The notes below the pieces were generated by a model. The model was not told where the DNA came from and did not search any database. It saw only the letters and a program-made list of their open reading frames with translations. The position numbers were made by a program, and so were the translations under genes. Shown piece after piece: positions 63,920 to 64,000 of a stretch of DNA of 64,000 nt. Source of the DNA: Podarcis raffonei (Eukaryota; Chordata; Lepidosauria; Squamata; Lacertidae); the NCBI RefSeq assembly GCF_027172205.1, contig NC_070613.1, forward strand, positions 53,170,001 to 53,234,000, given 5' to 3'. The first letter of the stretch is position 1. Each line of letters starts with the position of its first letter.

Positions 63920-64000
63920 CTGAAAAAGATTGAAAATATACTTTAGTGTCATTAAAAAACAAACTACAAAGCAATGCAGAAAGTTCAGCTGAAGCAAAAA

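Noticed and set aside
1-64000. CRISPR arrays, operons, bacterial-type promoters, rRNA
   Set aside because: None seen; the DNA is vertebrate nuclear with spliced genes.

Overview
The window is vertebrate nuclear DNA, almost certainly from a squamate reptile and probably a lacertid-type lizard. It has long introns with canonical GT-AG splice sites. It is full of Sauria-type tRNA SINEs with a BovB tail, 3' pieces of BovB (RTE) and L2 LINEs, CR1 and CORE-SINE fragments, and many short palindromic DNA transposons. The species call is an inference from these repeats; I could not run a search.

Four protein-coding genes are present. (1) AVL9, plus strand, 1959-25734: 14 coding exons, all but the N-terminal ~70 residues, then a long 3' UTR to about 29520. 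(2) KBTBD2, minus strand: a complete 623-residue BTB-BACK-kelch protein in three coding exons (32365-33900, 35694-35859, 37832-38001), with a non-coding first exon in a CpG island near 42.75-42.9 kb. (3) A bucky ball/Velo1 (BUCKY) orthologue, plus strand: five exons from 47903 to 56193, predicted 764 residues, open throughout, poly(A) signal at 56380. (4) RP9 (PAP-1), minus strand: coding exons 2-6 between 58247 and 63919; exon 1 lies beyond the right edge.

Layout: 1-29.5 kb is AVL9, whose introns carry most of the repeats. 29.5-31.2 kb is a short intergenic gap with two MITEs. 31.2-42.9 kb is KBTBD2. 42.0-43.15 kb is the CpG-island promoter. 43.3-47.9 kb is a repeat-rich spacer between the divergent KBTBD2 and BUC genes, holding an inverted pair of BovB 3' ends. 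47.9-56.4 kb is BUC. 56.4-64 kb is the convergent RP9 gene, with a solo-LTR fossil in one intron and nested DNA-transposon/SINE insertions in another.

The genes form no operon or shared pathway. AVL9 acts in late secretory traffic, KBTBD2 is a CUL3 ubiquitin-ligase adaptor that tunes PI3K/insulin signalling, BUC organises the Balbiani body/germ plasm of the oocyte, and RP9 is a nuclear splicing-associated protein. The most interesting item is the apparently intact BUC gene between KBTBD2 and RP9. This germ-plasm organiser is reported lost in several mammalian lineages, and lizards are not classic germ-plasm models.
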